Program-made: the position numbers and the translations under genes
The notes under the pieces: generated by a model
Told to the model about the DNA's origin: nothing
Seen by the model: only the letters and a program-made list of their open reading frames with translations
Databases searched by the model: none
In this document: piece after piece, positions 27,401 to 37,862 of the stretch
Numbering within the stretch: position 1 is the stretch's first letter
How the letters are laid out: each line of letters opens with the position of its first letter
Source: CAVSQX01 sp963730225
GTDB taxonomy: Bacteria > Planctomycetota > Phycisphaerae > Tepidisphaerales > Tepidisphaeraceae
Length of the DNA stretch: 64,000 nucleotides
Assembly: GCA_963730225.1 (NCBI GenBank)
Contig: CAVSQX010000001.1
Coordinates: forward strand, 1,426,001-1,490,000
Direction of reading: 5' to 3'

Positions 27401-29197
27401 GAGAATGCTGCTTCCCATCGAGATGCTTTGCGCAGAACCGATCTGCGTCCAATTCGCCCCGTTGAAGCCGTAAAAGGCGGTGAAGCTGTTGCCGGCATCG
27501 ACAAGCTTCACCCAAAGCGGGCCGGTTTGGCCGGTGACGATGGCCGAGCCCAGCGTGCCACCGGTGGTGCGCCAGAGAAAATCGACGTTACCGGCGGGCG
27601 TCAGTTCGACTGCGGCGAATGCGGCGTTGGTGGCGGTGGAATTCCGGATCATGATTCCCGCCTCGGCCGCCGAATTGCCGCTGGATTGCGAGTTAATCTC
27701 GGCGATAACCGTCCCGTTTCCCGACAGATTGGTGGAATTGAAGTTGAACTGATCGGTCGCGGCGACACCGATTCCCGTGCCGGCTCCGCTGACGGTGAAG
27801 TTGTGGCTTGTCAAATCGAAGGCCGCGTTGCCAGCGACGGCCGGAGCGTTGATATCCTGATCGGTCCAATAGGAAGCGTCGTAGGGCACTGCACCGGCGC
27901 TGGTGGACATGAACGCCGGTCCGGTCGCGGGAGTCATTTTCGTCTGGGCATCGAAGTGCACGTTGCGAATGTGATCCAGATCCATTCCGTAGTGGGCGGA
28001 GATTTGCACATTGGTGAGCGTGACATTGGCCACGGGCTGCTCGGGCAGGCCCCAGATGATGCCGCAGTATGAACCGCTGTAGTTCGACTCGCCGGAAGTG
28101 GTCGTACTGGTCAGATTGCTGATCGTGATGTTTTGCCAGATGGGTGTGGTGCTGGTTACAGCCTGTGCCGGGTCGGTTGGCGTCGAGGGCACCGATCCGA
28201 CGTTGTAATAGCTGTTGATATTGATGGGATACTCGACATTGGTCATCGTGATATTGGTGTAGATGAGGTTCTCTACCAATCCACCGCGACCGCGCTCGGA
28301 TTTGAGACGGATGCCGGCAGTGGTTCCGTTGAATGTGCAGTTGCTGACCGTCAGCCCGCTGATGCCGGCCTCGGTATAGCTGCCGATGGACAGCCCGTGG
28401 CCAATCCCAAACGTGTCGTTGGTAATCGTGACGTTGGAACTGGCCTGGCCGGCGGTTCCGCCGATGGCGATGTTGTCGTCGCCGTCGGCGATGCTGCTGT
28501 TTTCGATCAAGGCGTTCTCCGCGGACATATCGATGCCGTCGGTGTTGGGCGAGACGGGCGTGTTGATGGTGATGCCGTTGATCGTCACGTTGCTGCATTC
28601 ACTCGAAAAATCGATATGGGTATTTGGCGGATTCGTCAGCGTAACGCCGATCACTGCAACATCGGTGCATTTGGAAAAGTTAATCATCCCATACGGGCGT
28701 GTTTGTGAGCTGTTGTTGTCAAATGCCGTCCACCACGGGCTCCCCTGGCCGTCAATGCTCCCGGCGCCGCTTACCTCCACGTTTGTCAGGCTTGTGCAGG
28801 TGATAAAGCTCGCATAGACGCCGTCCGTATCGTTGTCTCCGCTGCCCGTGAATGGATACGTTCCGTAGGGAAGCATCTGAAGCTCGCCGCCGCTGTCGAT
28901 TTGCAGATTGATCTTGCTGGCCAGGGTCAACGGCCCGCTGAGGAAGGTTCCCGCGGGGACTTCGACGGTGCCGCCGCCGGCGGCATTGGCGGCGTTGATG
29001 GCCGACTGAATGGCGGTGGTGTTGTCGGATGAACTGGTGCTGGCGCCGTACGAGGTGATGTTGAAGTTTCCCGCCGGAATCGTCGGGAGCGTGGGATTGG
29101 AAAACAGGCGGCGATTTTCCAGCCGATCGATCAGCCACACAATGCGCGAGCGGCGTTCATGCAGAATCGCCAACATGCATCGAAAAAAAGAGATCAT
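24440..29197 (-). CDS. Giant modular extracellular polygalacturonase: LENRRLF signal, GH28, Ig/PKD repeats, dockerin
   Basis: About 1,585 residues. The N-terminus (MISFFRCMLAILHERRSR) leads to WLIDRLENRRLFS, the planctomycete LEPR-like sorting motif. Residues about 40-410 are a GH28 domain with NTDGIDMS, IADGDDNIAIGG, GIGHGLSIGS and GIRLKSERGRGG. A concanavalin-like domain follows (about 430-640), then alternating PKD/Ig-like modules in at least three copies (DDGGESNLTYSW; VDQT; DQFG). The end has a dockerin-like double EF-hand: GDANLDGVVDGSDYTLID and GDFNYDGQIDGDDYTLID. The open frame continues upstream to 32,569, but there it belongs to the preceding gene, separated by a terminator. A secreted, surface-retained pectinase is likely. 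Confidence 0.8.
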   Translation of the reverse strand: MISFFRCMLAILHERRSRIVWLIDRLENRRLFSNPTLPTIPAGNFNITSYGASTSSSDNTTAIQSAINAANAAGGGTVEVPAGTFLSGPLTLASKINLQIDSGGELQMLPYGTYPFTGSGDNDTDGVYASFITCTSLTNVEVSGAGSIDGQGSPWWTAFDNNSSQTRPYGMINFSKCTDVAVIGVTLTNPPNTHIDFSSECSNVTINGITINTPVSPNTDGIDMSAENALIENSSIADGDDNIAIGGTAGQASSNVTITNDTFGIGHGLSIGSYTEAGISGLTVSNCTFNGTTAGIRLKSERGRGGLVENLIYTNITMTNVEYPININSYYNVGSVPSTPTDPAQAVTSTTPIWQNITISNLTSTTTSGESNYSGSYCGIIWGLPEQPVANVTLTNVQISAHYGMDLDHIRNVHFDAQTKMTPATGPAFMSTSAGAVPYDASYWTDQDINAPAVAGNAAFDLTSHNFTVSGAGTGIGVAATDQFNFNSTNLSGNGTVIAEINSQSSGNSAAEAGIMIRNSTATNAAFAAVELTPAGNVDFLWRTTGGTLGSAIVTGQTGPLWVKLVDAGNSFTAFYGFNGANWTQIGSAQSISMGSSILAGLAVSGGSSSAANTAVFSNVEVFSILTGAFALPTPVTTTNTLLSVFASDVFAETGLIYTWSLTSSPSGAAAPAFSANDSNAAAFSTVTFSRAGTYAFLVTIRTATGLVMTSSTSVTVDQTFTTVAVNPANVLMHESSTQPLAATALDQFGVAMSSQPAFTWTLVSGGVGGVSSSGTYSSPAAAGSATVDATSGSIVGVAAITVSATTGNLAPTVAVAAASSPGAVIGTTANLSVLGSDDGGESNLTYSWAPTTVPKNASTPTFSVNGTNAAKNTVVTVALSGAYTFTVTIKDSGGLTATSAVAVVADQTLTSITLSPTSSALHETGVQPFTAAGFDQFGKAMSPEPVFFWSLVSGIGSINAATGTYTAPVAAGSASVQALAYAVSSTPATVTITNAAPTVLTPAAATPSPVTGSTTSLSVLGADDGGESNLIYTWAATVMPSGASAPQFSINGANAAKNTVATFGDAGGYTFVVTIEDSGGLTTTSTVSATVDQTPTTITVSPNPSWVSAGGSTQFAATVFDQFGNTIASPTISWTTTGSGNSITSGGDLSAGAATGNFSVQAAVGSINGQAAVTIFPIVFSSSGAYSVALAADHITEEIWIGSDEIGSPAYAVPISAVPSLTFNGSSVDLYVDFTNGDAVPADGVTFAASGGSNSLEIIGSAGDDQINVGSTTVTFDADSPINFSNVQTITVNGGSGSDVFTQSAQPANAAALSFLCTSSDTLNIDAGTYAVAAPAAGSGIVRDELETLSIGSGVAVSLATAGSHSDRTVLELSNLSIAAGGTLDMGGNDLIVHGGDLAMLSSEIAAGLHGPELWTGNGITSSLAADSSNMALGIELNSNGGAALVSVFDGQSVTSTDVLVKYTYFGDANLDGVVDGSDYTLIDNGFNNDSKGWRNGDFNYDGQIDGDDYTLIDNAFNTQTTPLVMAVAQISEPAVSSLSTPSLAKMPAFAATVYFEQSSFPSLVIYDKDSGKSCYFDSLYFVS

Positions 29198-29209
29198 GTT
29201 GGAACTTCC

Positions 29210-29251
29210 AAAAAAGGCGGCGACCCGTCGGTGTGCGAGCGGGTCGCCGCC
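29210..29251 (-). terminator. Intrinsic terminator between the giant PEP-CTERM gene and the modular GH28 gene
   Basis: On the minus strand a perfect 12-bp GC-rich stem (GGCGGCGACCCG with CGGGTCGCCGCC, loop 12 nt) is followed directly by six T. It lies 11 bp after the PEP-CTERM stop codon at 29263 and ends only 12 bp before the ATG at 29197. It is the clearest intrinsic terminator in the window. Confidence 0.9.
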
Positions 29252-29262
29252 TGCGGAGGAAA

Positions 29263-32200
29263 TCAGGTTGTTTGCTGTCGCCCAGCTCGCCGTCGTCGCC
29301 GCACGAGCAGGCCGCTTGCGGCGAAGCCGAGGACGCCGAGTGAAGCTGGTTCGGGGACGGCGGAAGCGGAGGTTCCGGCAATTTGCGCGGTATTGCCGGC
29401 AATCATCTCCGCGGGAGTCGCCGCCGCCGGCAATCACCAGCGGACCGGCTTGGGTGTTGAATGCATTGTCGATCAACGTGTAATCGTCGCCATTGACGAT
29501 GCCGTCGTAGTTGAAGTCGCCGTTATGCCAGCCGGTAAGACTATTGTTAAAACCGTTATCGATCAGAGTGTAGTCGGAACCGTTGACAACGCCATCGAGG
29601 TTGGCATCGCCGTAGTAGGTATACTTCACCAGCACGTCGGTGTTCGCAACGGAGACTCCGTCGAATGTGCTGAGCAGGGCTGCGCCTCCGGCGGTGCTGT
29701 TGAGTTCCACCCCCAGCGCGGTGTTGGCCAGACCGGCGGCGGTGGAAGAAGTTATTCCGGCGGTCCCGTTCCAATGGCCAGCGTTGTACCCCTGGTTGAT
29801 GAGGGCTGTGAGCTGCGAAAGCCCGGAACTGCCGACGTTCTGAACGATCATGTCATTGTTGGTGAGATCGACCAGCCCGGTTCCCGAAACGCTGAGCGGG
29901 GCGACCGGCGCGGGTGGCGTGGACGGATTGCTATTGGGAACCGGTACACCGGTAAGAACCAGCACGTTTCGCCCGCCGTTGGACGATCCGCCCGACGCCG
30001 AGCCCGCAGCCATTTGCATTTCGCCTCCGGAAACCGCCAGCGACGAAAACGCGCGCGCTGTTGGCGTGGAACTGTTGGGCAGATTTCCAAGAATCAGCGT
30101 TCCAGCGCTGACGGAAGTGCTGCCGCTGTATTGATTATTGGCCGCGAAAGTCGTCGTGCCGCCGGTGACGGCGACGGAGACAAATCCGTTGGCTCCAAGG
30201 TAGTGCCCCGAACCGTCGTTGTTCTGGTTGTTGGGATCGTTGCTGTCGTAAATTCCCAGCGCGTTGGTGCTGTTGGTGGCAGCATTGACGACGATGTTGC
30301 CCGGACCGGCGAATGTGATGGTTTGATATCCGGTGTTGGCTTCGGCGGTCCCGGTTGAGGGGTTGACTTCGCCGTGATCGATGGGCCCGTTGCTGTCGGC
30401 GCCGGTAAAGGCGTCGGTGCCGGTGATTCCACCTGTCACGTCGAGCGTGCCGCCGGAAGATTGAGAGAAAGTCAGATTGTTTTCCAGCGTCACCGGACCC
30501 GTGAAGTTGGAAGTGCCGGACGTGTTATTACCGCCCAGCGTCAGCGTGTAGGCGCTGGTCGTGCCGGTGTTGCCACCGCCGCTGACGACGATCGGATTGG
30601 CGACGGTGACGCCCGCCGCCAGCAGAGTCGCGCTGCTCAGCGTTCCGTTGCTGCCGAGCAGAACATAGTTCGGCCCCGTCCCGGCGGCGGTGGGCGTCGT
30701 GGGGCCGAGCGGGCCGTATGTGTTGTCCGGCGCGGCGTTGGAACTGGCGATCAGCGTGCCCGACTGCACGACCGTGGGTACACCAACGACGGCCGTCAAC
30801 GCCTGTCCGGCATACATGTTCTGGCCGGTAAGCGTCAGAGACCCGCTGCCAACTTTCAGCAGACCGATGCCGCCGCTTCCCGCGCCGTTGGAACTGCCGA
30901 TGACACCGGAATAGGTCGTGTTGATCGTTCCGAGGTTGCCCACAACCAATCGCCCGGCAGTCGTGCTGTTTAAGTTGGCGATCGGCTGATTGCCGGAGAG
31001 CGATCCGAAATTGATCGAGCCGCCGATGCCGCCGATCGTAACGGGGTACGCCGAACCCGCGTTGAAATTGAACTGCGCGGCGTTGCTTCCCGATCCTCGA
31101 CTGAGCAGCGTCACCGCGCCGATGTTGTTGGTAAATATGCCGGCGAAGGCGTTGAGATAGGTCCCGCCATTGCTGAAATTCGTGTTCCCGGCAACGCCCA
31201 GCGACAACGTGCCGGTTCCAGCGGTGCGGGTGATGGTTGTTCCGGCGGCTCCGAACAACTGCGTTGCGATCGTCATATTGTTGGCACCGCCCGTGTCGAT
31301 CGTCAGCGCCCCGGTGAGCGTGAGCGTCGAGATCCCCGTCGCGGCGGTGGTGCTCGTTGAGTTGTTGCCGATCGTGCCCGAAGCGGTTTCGGTAATCTCC
31401 GAATTGGTGATCGCCAGGTTCCCCAGCCCGGTGCCGGTGGAACTGGTGCTTCCCAGGACCAGCGTGCCGTTGGTGACGGTGAGCGGTCCGCTGAAGTTGG
31501 CATTGCTTCCGGCCAGAACGAGCGTGCCGCCGAATTGATTGAGCGGGCCGCTGCCGGCGAGATTGGTTGCAATCGATACGGTCGTGCTGGAGGCCAGCGG
31601 TTGAGCCATCGATGCGCCGACGTTGATCGTGCCGTTGTTCGTGAGCGTGCCGGCCGCGCCCATGCTCGCGCCAACGGTTCCGGCGGTGTTGCCCAACTGC
31701 AAAACGGCGTTGGCGGGAATGTTAGTCCCGCCGCTGTAGCTGTTGGTTCCGGTTAGGATCAACGTGCCTGAGCCGCCGGGGATGGTCAGATTCAACGTGC
31801 CCAGCGAAGTGGGGCTGACGTCGGTGATGTTGCCGTCGATTTCATACGTTCCGTCGCCGTCAATCTGAATCGTGCTGGTTGCCGAGCCGAGTTGGAACGA
31901 TCGCGAGGTCGTGATCGAATTCAGCACTTCCAAAGTGCCGGCGTTGATGATGACCGAGCCGCTGGCAGCGCCGAGGCTGGTGGCGCTGTTGATCTGCACG
32001 ATTCCGCCGTTGATGGTGGTGCCGCCGAGATAGGAGTTGTTCCCGGTGAGCGCGACGGTCCCGGAGCCGGCGGCGAAAATCCCCCCGTTGCCGCTGATCT
32101 GGCCGGAAAGACTGAGGAGATCGTTGCTCGTGGCTGTAGTGACGACCGCATCAAGCACGGGCGAAGAAGTTCCGGCGAGACTGATCGGCGCGCTGATGGT

Positions 32201-35200
32201 TTGAACCGTCGGTGAGCCGTTTGCACCAGACACGTTGATCGCCGAGTTGGAAGCTGCGTTGTCGAGTGCGAGCGTGCCGGAACTGGCCGAAATTGTGTAG
32301 GCCGCGCCGGTCGTGAATGAAATCGCGCCGACGGTCTTGTTGCCGTTGATGTCGACCGTCATCGGATGGCTGGCCAGGTTCGGGAACGTAACCGATGCGC
32401 CGGCGGTGTTGGGCACCGTCGGGTTGGTGCTCCAATCGAGCGGCGTGCTCCATGTCTGATCGCTGCCGCCGTCGGTCCAGTTGGAAGTCGGTGGGAAGGT
32501 GATGACCAGTTGCAAGTCGTTGCTGCTGATGTCGAAGCTGTATCCGTCCCCGCCGACGGGATTGAGCACCGAAAGCGTGTTGGTCGCCGGAGCCGTTCCA
32601 TTGAACTGGAAGAGATTGAACGTTTCGCTGCCGCTGCCCGTGGGCGTGAATTTACCGGTCGTGCCGGAGGAATAAACATTGATTCCGACGCCTGCGGAAT
32701 TGCCCGTCGGGCGCCGGCGGTTCCCAGCAGGGCCAGCGGGCCGTTATCGATCACTTCATCGCTGGATGTGTTGGTGAAATCAAAGTCGAGAATGCTTCCA
32801 CCATTGAGCGTCAGCGATCCGCCCGACCCGATGGTGAGGTTGGCCAGTGAATTATCGCCCGGATCGAGATGACCGCCGGAATTCACGGTGGCGGCCCCGC
32901 CGATGGTGCCGGTGCCGGCGATCGTCGCGTTGCTGTTGACGATTACCGCTCCGGTGCCGGTGCCGCTGCCGGTTGTGTTGTCGATCTTGAGCGTGCCGCC
33001 GTTCACGATCGTTCCACCGGTGTAGGTGTTGGCTCCGCTGAGCGTCTGCGCCGCCGTGCCCGATTTCACGAAGGCGAGATTGTTCTGATTCAACGTCGGG
33101 CCGCCCAGCGTGCCGGCGAAGATCGTCGGGCTGCCGCTGTTGTTCACCGTCAATGTGGAATTCAAAGCGTTACCGGCGACGACTTCTGATGCCGTCGGGC
33201 CCGCGCCGGTGCCCGCCGTCGCCAGTCCACCGATGGTCTGGCCAATCGGTCCGTTTGCATCGCCCAGAACCAGAATCCCGCTGTCGGTGGTTACGACCGT
33301 TCCGCTGGTCGCAAACCCGCCGCCGAGTGTGACACTTGTCGTCGAAGGCAGGCTGCCTCCGAATCCAATTTGCAGCACGGCTGTCGTTTGTCCCGCAAGG
33401 ACCGAGTTGGATGTCACCAGCGTCGAACCGGTGTATGTGTTGGGACCGGTCAAAATCTGCGTGTTCGTTGTCGACGTCGATCCCTGCTTGGCGATAATCA
33501 GGTTGATCTTTCCGGTAATGGTTCCAGCGAAGTTTCCTGCGCCGTTGTCCAGAGACAACGGCAGATTAGTCAGCACCGCTGTAGTCGTGCCGACCGTGGC
33601 GTTGGTCACGGTGCCGCCAACTCCATTAACGTTGTTCAACGCGTCGAGGCCCGAGTTCGTCGTCGAAGCGATGGATGCGTTAAGGATGTTCAGCGTTGCG
33701 CCGGATGCCACCATGGCGGGGCGGGTGACGCTGGTGCTCAAGCCAAAGCCGGTTCCCAAAACGACCGTGCCGCCGTTAACTACTGTACCGGTGCTCGACG
33801 GGCCCCAACTGTTGCTGGTTAATGTGACCGTGCCGGGGCCGTCAAAGAAGACGCCGCCGGAACTGCTGGTAGCCGGAGTCACCGAAATGTTGAAATTGCC
33901 CGGCCCACCAAACGTATAGCTTTTCTGGTTGCTGCCGCTGCTGGCCAAGGTGGCTGAGATCGTCACGCCAGCGGTGTTCGTGGACACGATGACCATGTCA
34001 TTGTTCGCGCCGCTGTTGTTGGTGAACGACAGCGAGCCGCCGGTGAGCGTAATTGGAGCCGAGCCGCTGAAGAGCAGGCCGTTGACCGGGAAGAGCACTG
34101 TTCCCGAGTTGGTGATCGTCATGGCCGTGGAGCCGTCGGTGTTGTCCAACTGGAGCGTGTTGGTCGACTTGCCCGTGATCGTCAGCGCCGTCAGCGGATC
34201 ACCGACGCTGCTGCCGATGCGAACGTTGTCGTCGGTGGTGGCTAATGTGTAGGTATTCGCGCTGCCGGTGGTGATGAGATATTGTTCCGTCGACGGATTC
34301 AGCAACCGAACGCCGTTCGTCGGATCGTAAGTCGCAAAGCCAGCGCCGGTGCCGGTGGCGCTGGTGTTGTCAATCAAAACGGCGCGGAGTACCGGCGCGT
34401 TGGGCACGCCGAGAGTCGTGTTGCCGCTGGTGCTGTCAAACGATCCGAGGGCGGTAGCGGTTGTGCCGGTATTGGTGACCGTCGGAGCGGTGGTGAATAG
34501 AACATTAGCGCCGTTGGTACCTGGTGCGTTGACACCCAGGTTCGGCCCGCGATACAGCGCCACAGCGCCCTGACTCCGCGTTCCCAGGCTGCCGGCGGTG
34601 AACGTGACGGCCTGGCCGCTGTCGGTGTTGAGGGTGACGACATCCGAGCCGGTATTGTCGGTTAGCGCGCCAGTTGTGGTCATAGATCGCGCCGAGCCCA
34701 GGCCGACGCCGGAAATGCTGAATTCACCGTTGGAAATCGCAACCGGCGAGTTACCAATCGAGCCGGTCGTGCCGAGAGTCAGCAAGCCGCCGTTGACACT
34801 GGTCGTGCCGGTGTAGCTGTTTCCGCTATTGAGCAACGACAAGGTGCCCAGTCCCTGCTTGGTAATTCCAAAACCCGCTGTGGAATTGCTGATCAATCCC
34901 GGAATCGTCATGCTGCTGCTCAGAATTGTCACCGTTCGCGTGCCGGTGAGGCTCACGGTGCCGATGCCGCTGTTGAACGAGTTACTACCGATGAACGTAA
35001 AGTTGCCACCCCAGGTTTCGTTGTTGTTGATAGTCAACGGCGAATTTGTTGTGTTATCGAACGATCCGCCGTTGATGACGAAGGTGCCCAGCGTTCCGGT
35101 TCCCAGCGCGCCCGAGTTACCAATGTCCAGGATTCCCGCTGAGAGCGTCGTGGTTCCGCTGTAGTTGTCGGCCGTCGCCAAAGTCCAGGTACCGGTGCCG

Positions 35201-36786
35201 GCCTTGGTCAGAGCCCCGATGTCGCTCCCGTTGTCCGCATAGGAACTGGCAAGCACGCCGCCAGTACCGCCGGTGAGCGTGAGCGTATCGGTGCCGGTTG
35301 CGTTTGGTAGAATCGTCCCGGTGAGTGTCAGCAGCCCCGTCCCGGAAGAATCGATCGACCCTGTGCTGTTGAGGGAAAAGCCGCGATCGGTAGACGCCGT
35401 GCCGCCGGTGTAACGCAGTGTGCCTCCGTTGAGTACGACATTGCTCGCTGCGTTGCCCGAAGCCCCCAGCGAGCTGACGATCCCGCCGACGGAGCCTTCT
35501 GCTGCGAGGTTGGTCGCTATCAGAATCGCTCCCGAGTCGATCGTCGTCACACCTGTGTACGCGCTGGATGCATTGGCCACCACATTCCCGCCCGCGCTGC
35601 CGATCACCGACACCGGCGTGCCGGGACCGTTGGCGTCAACCAGCGGTTGCCCCAGCGTGAGCGTTCCGTTTCCGCCGCCCAGACGATATCCCAGAGTCGA
35701 ATTGGGTGTGATCGTTCCGCTGTAGGTGAAGTTGCCGTTCGCCCCCAGCGCCATGCTCGCCGCATTCCCAGCCAGAGTGTTGAAGTTGATGTTGGTCGAG
35801 GCGTCGCCGGCGGAATCAATCAGCAGCGACGTGTTGAGCGGGTTGGCGAGGGTCAGCGAATTCACGAACGTCAGGAATGTCGAGTCGAGAATTCCGCCCC
35901 CGTAACCGAGGCCGCCGCTGGTCAGGGTGAAATTAGACGCCGGAAAAGTAACCCCGGACCCAAAGACCACGGCGCCGCCGTTGATTGTTACTAGACTATT
36001 GGTTGAGATCGCGCTGCTGCTGGCGAAATCGACGGTTCCGCCGTTGATGTTCGTCGCCCCGCCGTACGTGTTGGCGCCGCTGAGAATCCAGGTGGCGTTG
36101 CTGCCGGAAGAAACGGTGATTCCCAGGCCCGCCCCGGCTCCGCCGTTGGTTATCGCGCCGCTGAGATTCGCGACGCCGAAGTTCGATCCGTTCAGCGTCA
36201 GCGTGATGGCCGCGCTGGTGGTGTTGGTAGTATCACCGGAGATATTCCCGGTGATATCGAGCGAGCCCAAACCCGTTGCCAGCGCGGAGCTGTCGGTGAA
36301 CGTATATGTACCTGCCGTCGTCGCCGACGCGCCTTCGAGAAATAAATTCGCGCTGACGGTTTCGGTCGAGGCCACCAGGGACGTAGTCTGCATCGTCCCG
36401 CCGCTGGTAAGTAGCAGGGTGCTGCCCGTCAGCGTGTAGGCCGGCGCAGCGCCCGGTGGGAAGGCGTTATCAAACGTGAGGCCTCTGATGTTTCGGCCGG
36501 CATCGATCGTTACCGTGGAGAAACTGGTGCCAGCAATGTAGCTGAAGGTTGCGACGTCTGTGCTGGTGAAGCCGGTGGTTGCACCCGGCGCCGCTGTGAG
36601 CGTACCCCAGTTGCCCGTACCGTTGGCGGTCGACCAGTTGCCGTCGGTCACACCGTTCCAGGTGCCGTTGGCGGCAAACGCCTGACTCGACCAGCCAGCG
36701 GCGGCCATGCCCAGCAGCATGGCGGCGACGCGACGTCGGGAAGCCGAATTCGATCGATCGAAGCGATTCTGACGATGTCGCTGCAT
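29263..36786 (-). CDS. Giant PATR-repeat surface protein with dockerin and PEP-CTERM tail; frame broken twice
   Basis: Repaired length is 2,507 residues. As read, frames break near 32,705 and 29,430; the two shifts compensate, so the start at 36786 and the stop at 29263 are in the same frame. The N-terminus (MQRHRQNRFDRSNSASRRR then a hydrophobic signal to AFAANGTW) has a GGAGGAG ribosome site. The body is made of passenger-associated transport repeats (L-G-x-NTY-GGT-VNGGTL type). There is no autotransporter beta-barrel. The C-terminus has GDANLDGVVNGSDYTLID / GDFNYDGIVNGDDYTLID (dockerin-like), then VPEPASLGVLGFAASGLLVRR, a PEP-CTERM exosortase signal. It is likely a cell-surface or matrix adhesin linked to the pectinases. 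Naively read open frames are 32359-36786 and 24440-32569. Confidence 0.8.
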
Positions 36787-36837
36787 ATTCTCCTCCAGCT
36801 TAAAAATGTCTGCCAACCCTCGGAATTCTTTGCCGAG

Positions 36838-37815
36838 CTAGATGCCCGGCGCCCACCTGTTCCAATGTACGATCGGACCCGGCCCCGCAGCGGGCGGGAC
36901 TCCGCCGGCCGTCTCCTGGGCATCGAACAAATAATCCTTCACGGTCGACTGGTCGTTTGGATTGGTAAAGAGATCTTTCCGGGGATCGATCAGTGAAATG
37001 TGGCCGTCGGCACTCACTACGTTCAATTTGGTATGCTTCGAGTGGAAAGTGCCGATGCGATTGAGCGCCAGCACGCTCGCCTTCTTTCCGGCCGTCGCGG
37101 GAGTCGTGAACAGATCGGTAAAGGTGGCGTAATAATCCTTGTACGTCGATATTACATTCGGCCCAAAATTAGGCTTGGCGCTTTCCATGAAAACGATCAC
37201 GTTCCCAGGAACCTGATTGGTTTTCAAAAACGTATAGTAGGGATACACCTGGTTCGTTCCGGCATCGTATTTGGTAACTCCCATGTAGTAGTTATAGATA
37301 TAATCCCCCCAATAACCGTTTGCAGGAATGGACCCCGTGCCAGTAACCATGTCCGTGTTGGGATCCGACGTGTGGTCGGCTGCCGGACAGGTAAACAGCA
37401 GTTTGATGATCTGAGCCTCGTTGATCACCCGCGCCGTGCCGCTCGACCCGATAGCCCCCTGAACCTTCCCCAATTCGTTTCCAATCAGCGCCCCTTCGCA
37501 GAAATCGTATTCCGCATTGGCGATCTGGATCGTGCAGGGCAATACATATCCCCGGTAATCCGTGGCATACATCTCGTAGCAGGCGTAGAACTGGCGCTCA
37601 CTCGCCTGGCACGCAATCGTGTTGGCCTGATCTCTCGCTTTGGACAGCGCCGGAAGCAGAATGGCGATCAGCAGCGCGATGATTCCAATCACCACCAGCA
37701 ATTCGACAAGCGTGAATGCGCTTTTTCTCCATCCAGCTTGTCCCCGGCAAGCCGCGCACCGATACATCGATTCGACACAGCCATTGCACCCCGCGATTTC
37801 TGCCGCTTTCGCCAT
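36838..37815 (-). CDS. Prepilin-like H-X9-DG protein with cysteine-rich leader
   Basis: A 325-residue type II pseudopilin-like protein. A leader of about 33 residues carries two CxxC pairs (CNGC and CAAC) and ends at KSA, followed by FTLVELLVVIGIIALLIAIL, the class III signal/transmembrane helix cleaved by prepilin peptidase. The C-terminal domain has FHSKHTKLNVVSADGHISLID, a variant of the planctomycete H-X9-DG motif. These proteins are expanded in planctomycetes with unknown function and may be surface or secretion pseudopilins. The start at 37815 follows GGAGG. It lies 51 bp upstream of the giant PATR protein gene, so the two are probably co-expressed. Confidence 0.87.
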   Translation of the reverse strand: MAKAAEIAGCNGCVESMYRCAACRGQAGWRKSAFTLVELLVVIGIIALLIAILLPALSKARDQANTIACQASERQFYACYEMYATDYRGYVLPCTIQIANAEYDFCEGALIGNELGKVQGAIGSSGTARVINEAQIIKLLFTCPAADHTSDPNTDMVTGTGSIPANGYWGDYIYNYYMGVTKYDAGTNQVYPYYTFLKTNQVPGNVIVFMESAKPNFGPNVISTYKDYYATFTDLFTTPATAGKKASVLALNRIGTFHSKHTKLNVVSADGHISLIDPRKDLFTNPNDQSTVKDYLFDAQETAGGVPPAAGPGPIVHWNRWAPGI

Positions 37816-37834
37816 CTGTCCTCCGCGTTGCTGA

Positions 37835-37862
37835 AATATAGATGGCCCCGCACCGAGCACAA
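37835..37862 (-). promoter_or_regulatory. Candidate promoter for the prepilin-like gene and pectin operon
   Basis: On the minus strand: TTGTGC (weak -35), 16-nt spacer, TATATT (-10), about 20 nt before the ATG at 37815. The weak -35 fits regulated expression by the divergent XylR-type regulator. The 232-bp region 37,816-38,047 is the shared control region of both genes. Confidence 0.35.

Noticed and set aside
26996..30358. Several plus-strand open frames up to 399 codons
   Set aside because: They are antisense to the giant repeat genes; Gly/Val/Arg-rich translations mirror Ala/Thr/Ser repeats on the other strand.
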